From contig QHOF01000154.1 in assembly GCA_003219335.1 (NCBI GenBank), positions 1 through 7,547 of the forward strand: DNA of 7,547 nucleotides, read 5' to 3'. A program made the translations under genes and the position numbers. Below are positions 5,623-7,547 of the stretch, piece by piece; the first letter of the stretch is position 1; each line of letters begins with the position of its first letter. The notes below the pieces were generated by a model, which made no database searches, was not told where the DNA came from, and worked only from the letters and a program-made list of their open reading frames with translations. This DNA comes from Verrucomicrobiota bacterium. GTDB lineage: Bacteria > Verrucomicrobiota > Verrucomicrobiia > Chthoniobacterales > UBA10450.

Positions 5623-5638
5623 TCGCGGCCTCTACACT
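5610..5638 (+). promoter_or_regulatory. Candidate promoter of the Nudix gene
   Basis: TTGCCT (5610-5615), 17 nt, TACACT (5633-5638), then 6 nt to the GTG at 5645. The -35 hexamer lies in the right arm of the palindromic element, and the spacing predicts a leaderless message. The same TTGCCT -35 is found before UBact. By-eye call. Confidence 0.42.
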
Positions 5639-5644
5639 TCCCGG

Positions 5645-6247
5645 GTGAAAGAGCGAGCGTGGGAAACGATTTCCAGCGAACGGCACTTCTCGAACGCCCA
5701 TCTGGCAGTTGTGACCGATCGAGTGCGAACACCGGCGCGCAGCGAGCCGCGCACATGGACAATCGTGCATCGCAAAGCGGCCGTCATTGTTGCGCCGATG
5801 ACGCGCGACGGCAAAATCGTCCTGATTCACCAGGAACGCATCCCGATCTGCGAAGCGATCTGGGAAATGCCATCCGGTCAGATTGATAATGCTGGCGAGC
5901 GCGCGCGGGAAACGATCGAACAAGTCGCATTACGCGAACTCAGAGAAGAGGCCGGTTACGAGCTGGCCAAGAACGGCGAGCTCATCCCGCTCGGCCATTA
6001 CTTTAGCTCGCCCGGGTTTACAGACGAACGCGGCCACTTCTTTCTCGCGCGCCCGGTGATCCCGTGCCCGGATTATATGCGCGACGAATCGGAATCGATT
6101 CTAGACTGCCGTCTGTTCACGATTTCAGAAATTCGCCGCATGATCGCCGAGAACGAGATTCGCGACGCAAACACCCTGAGCCTGTTGGCGCGGCTTTGGG
6201 CGCGCGGTATTCTGCCTGCTGAAAAGCCCGCGAATTCATGCGAATAG
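5645..6247 (+). CDS. Nudix hydrolase, ADP-ribose pyrophosphatase-like
   Basis: Members of this group hydrolyse ADP-ribose or other nucleoside diphosphate sugars, using Mg2+, in the cytoplasm. The 200-residue product has a beta-rich N-terminal domain (1-40), then AAVIVAP...GKIVLIHQERIP (45-67) and EMPSGQID (74-81), a Nudix box ending in RELREEAGY (97-105), and SSPGFTDE (121-128), a block typical of ADP-ribose pyrophosphatases. The metal-binding REXXEE core is intact, but the stretch before it (GERARETIEQVAL) is a few residues longer than the standard GX5EX7 spacing, with Ala where the first Gly should be. The GTG start is chosen because no other start lies before the conserved core (the next Met is residue 52) and a -10-like TACACT sits just upstream. 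The exact substrate is not readable. Confidence 0.88.
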   Translation: MKERAWETISSERHFSNAHLAVVTDRVRTPARSEPRTWTIVHRKAAVIVAPMTRDGKIVLIHQERIPICEAIWEMPSGQIDNAGERARETIEQVALRELREEAGYELAKNGELIPLGHYFSSPGFTDERGHFFLARPVIPCPDYMRDESESILDCRLFTISEIRRMIAENEIRDANTLSLLARLWARGILPAEKPANSCE

Positions 6248-6342
6248 GAGGCGGCAATCGAGCTGAGCGGCAACAACCCCAAATCGCCAAGCCATCCCGG
6301 CCGTAAGATCAAACTAGCTTTTCCGATCTGCCCTTCTGATTT

Positions 6343-6369
6343 ATTCGTGTCATTCGCGTGATTCGCGGG
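6343..6369. repeat. Three-unit 9-bp tandem repeat upstream of tatC
   Basis: ATTCGTGTC, ATTCGCGTG and ATTCGCGGG lie in exact phase. The last two units match the complement of 4364-4379 at 16 of 16 bases, linking this copy to the ABC exporter-folB spacer. The rest of the 171-bp Nudix-tatC spacer shows no gene or clear terminator. Confidence 0.65.
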
Positions 6370-6383
6370 CTGATCCAAAATGG

Positions 6384-6412
6384 TTGGCCAAAGATCCCGC
6401 TAAATCGATCAT
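6384..6412 (+). promoter_or_regulatory. Candidate tatC promoter
   Basis: TTGGCC (6384-6389), 17 nt, GATCAT (6407-6412), then 6 nt to the ATG at 6419. Each hexamer matches the sigma70 consensus at four of six positions. The geometry is the same as for the Nudix gene and close to that of UBact and folB. An alternative TAAATC lies at 6401. Weak alone, but the repeated geometry helps. Confidence 0.33.
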
Positions 6413-6418
6413 CAACCC

Positions 6419-7201
6419 ATGGCGCTGCGAGACATTTTTAAATTTCGCGACCTGCCGGAGAGCGAAACGTCCAAGCCGTTTCTCGAGCATCTGGAAGATC
6501 TGCGCTGGATGATCGTGAAGATGGCGATCACGCTCGGGATCGCGATGGTTGTTTGCTTCGCGTTCCGCGCGACGCTGGTGCGCATCTTGCAGGCGCCGTT
6601 GCGCGATATCGGTTCGCAAATCGGCACGCTCAAAGCGCTCGGCATCACGGATTCAATCGTGATCTCATTTCATCTGGCGTTTTACGCAGGGATTGTTATC
6701 TCCTTTCCGCTTCTCCTGTATTTTATCGCGGAATTTGTTTTACCGGCGCTCACTGCCGTGGAGAGACGGTTTTTGTTTCCAGCAATCGCCGTCAGTTTCG
6801 GACTGTTTCTACTTGGAGTGTTGGTTTGTTATTTTTGGTTGCTACCGAAAACGATTCTCTTTTTCTTTCGCGACACCGAATCGCTCGGCTGGGCGCCCAC
6901 GTGGACAGTGCAGCAATATTATTCATTCGTGACGCGGTTCACGATCGCCTTCGGCCTGGCTTTCGAATTGCCGGTGGTCGTCCTCGCTCTGGTCCGGTTT
7001 GGATTAGTCACTTACAAATTCATGGCGCGCACTCGGGTGTACGCGATCGTGCTCATCTTTGTTCTGGCGACCATCATCACGCCCACGCCAGACATTCTGA
7101 CCTTGATCGCGCTGGCGATTCCAATGTGTCTGCTCTACGAAAGCTGCATCTGGATCGCGTGGTCAATGGAACGCCGCGCACAGAAACAGATCGCCAGTTA
7201 A
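6419..7201 (+). CDS. tatC: Twin-arginine translocase subunit TatC
   Basis: TatC is the multi-spanning inner-membrane receptor of the Tat pathway, which exports folded proteins bearing RR signal peptides. The 260-residue length is typical. The cytoplasmic N-terminus carries FLEHLEDLR (21-29), the conserved signal-peptide-binding motif. Hydrophobic spans lie near 32-50, 78-105, 120-142, 165-192, 207-220 and 225-247, consistent with six helices. FGLAFELPVV (178-187) contains Glu183, which fits the functionally important Glu170 of E. coli TatC, and TPTPD (221-225) matches the conserved loop before the last helix. tatA/tatB are not in the window. It is followed after 4 nt by the prepilin peptidase gene, so the two are probably one transcript. 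The repeat at 6343-6369 lies upstream. Confidence 0.96.
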   Translation: MALRDIFKFRDLPESETSKPFLEHLEDLRWMIVKMAITLGIAMVVCFAFRATLVRILQAPLRDIGSQIGTLKALGITDSIVISFHLAFYAGIVISFPLLLYFIAEFVLPALTAVERRFLFPAIAVSFGLFLLGVLVCYFWLLPKTILFFFRDTESLGWAPTWTVQQYYSFVTRFTIAFGLAFELPVVVLALVRFGLVTYKFMARTRVYAIVLIFVLATIITPTPDILTLIALAIPMCLLYESCIWIAWSMERRAQKQIAS

Positions 7202-7205
7202 TCGC

Positions 7206-7547
7206 GTGCACCATCCGATTCACGAGTTTCTGTTCGGCGCGTTTGCGTTTGTGCTCGGCGCGGCGGTCGGCTCGTTTTTGAACGTCTGCATTTATCGCTG
7301 GCCTGTTGATCTTTCGATTAACCGGCCGCGTCGCTCGTTCTGCCCGAACTGCAAGCAACCGATTCCCTGGCATCAAAATCTGCCGCTGATCAGCTGGGTC
7401 GCGCTTGGCGGCCGCTGCGCAAATTGCGGCGCGAAAATTTCATTCCGCTATTTCGCAGTGGAACTGGTTACCGCGCTTCTCTTCCTTGCGATCTGGCAAA
7501 GTTTCCCATGGCAGATCGCGATCGCTTACTGGATTTTTGTTTCGTTC
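7206..7547 (+). CDS. Prepilin peptidase / type IV leader peptidase (3' end outside window)
   Basis: This membrane aspartic protease removes the leader from type IV prepilins or type II secretion pseudopilins and usually N-methylates the new N-terminus. The 114 visible residues hold a first membrane helix with GSFLNVCIYRWP (about 25-36), then the two Cys pairs of the cytoplasmic loop, FCPNCKQPIPWHQNLPLISW and RCANCGAKISFRYFAVEL, typical of the PilD/GspO N-terminal domain that methylates. The catalytic Asp residues (D...GxGD) would lie past the right edge. The GTG start at 7206, 4 nt after the tatC stop, is chosen because it precedes the first helix and no ATG is available in frame; no Shine-Dalgarno sequence is seen. 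Co-transcription with tatC groups two envelope-export functions. Confidence 0.94.
   Translation, partial: MHHPIHEFLFGAFAFVLGAAVGSFLNVCIYRWPVDLSINRPRRSFCPNCKQPIPWHQNLPLISWVALGGRCANCGAKISFRYFAVELVTALLFLAIWQSFPWQIAIAYWIFVSF

Noticed and set aside
5026..5648. Two separate small genes at 5026-5397 and 5325-5648
   Set aside because: Both are consecutive pieces of argH in different frames, and the tail of the second reads through the palindromic element.

Overview
The window most likely comes from the chromosome of a Gram-negative bacterium of the Verrucomicrobiota, perhaps a soil Chthoniobacterales/Spartobacteria relative. This placement is inferred, not proven. It rests on a UBact-type proteasome cluster, on palindromic and short-period 'TTCG' repeats between genes that I associate with that phylum, and on the lack of Shine-Dalgarno sequences before nearly every gene.

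Layout. Positions 1-1666 (minus strand) hold a compact cluster reading UBact, prcB, prcA. UBact is a 58-residue Pup-like protein modifier, and prcB and prcA encode the beta and alpha subunits of a bacterial 20S proteasome. The stop and start codons overlap (TAATG, then ATGA). prcA runs off the left edge, so ligase, deamidase and ATPase genes could lie beyond it. Positions 1667-1972 are a repeat-rich divergent spacer. A secreted coiled-coil plus LysM protein follows on the plus strand (1973-2434). It converges on a 631-residue MsbA-like ABC exporter (2446-4341, minus) whose linker contains an in-frame copy of a 106-bp palindromic repeat. A repeat-bearing divergent spacer leads to folB (4446-4826, plus). 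Directly after folB lies a decayed 3' part of argH (argininosuccinate lyase; 4827-5547), with a 5' truncation, one deletion of about 20 bp and two single-base frameshifts. A second palindromic element (5544-5622) overlaps the old argH stop codon and leads into a Nudix hydrolase (5645-6247). The window ends with tatC (6419-7201) and the start of a prepilin peptidase gene (7206 to the edge), 4 nt apart and probably co-transcribed.

How the genes work together. The first cluster is a protein-tagging and degradation system. UBact would be conjugated to target lysines through its C-terminal Gln after deamidation to Glu, and the PrcA/PrcB barrel would degrade the tagged proteins. The remaining genes are mostly envelope and housekeeping functions: lipid or drug export, peptidoglycan binding, folate synthesis, nucleotide-sugar hydrolysis, twin-arginine export and type IV pilin/pseudopilin processing. 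They do not form one pathway.

The most notable points are the UBact-proteasome operon, the repeat domesticated in frame inside the ABC exporter, the argH pseudogene, and -10-like hexamers only 5-9 nt upstream of five start codons, which suggests leaderless transcripts. All calls come from reading the sequence; no database search was run.
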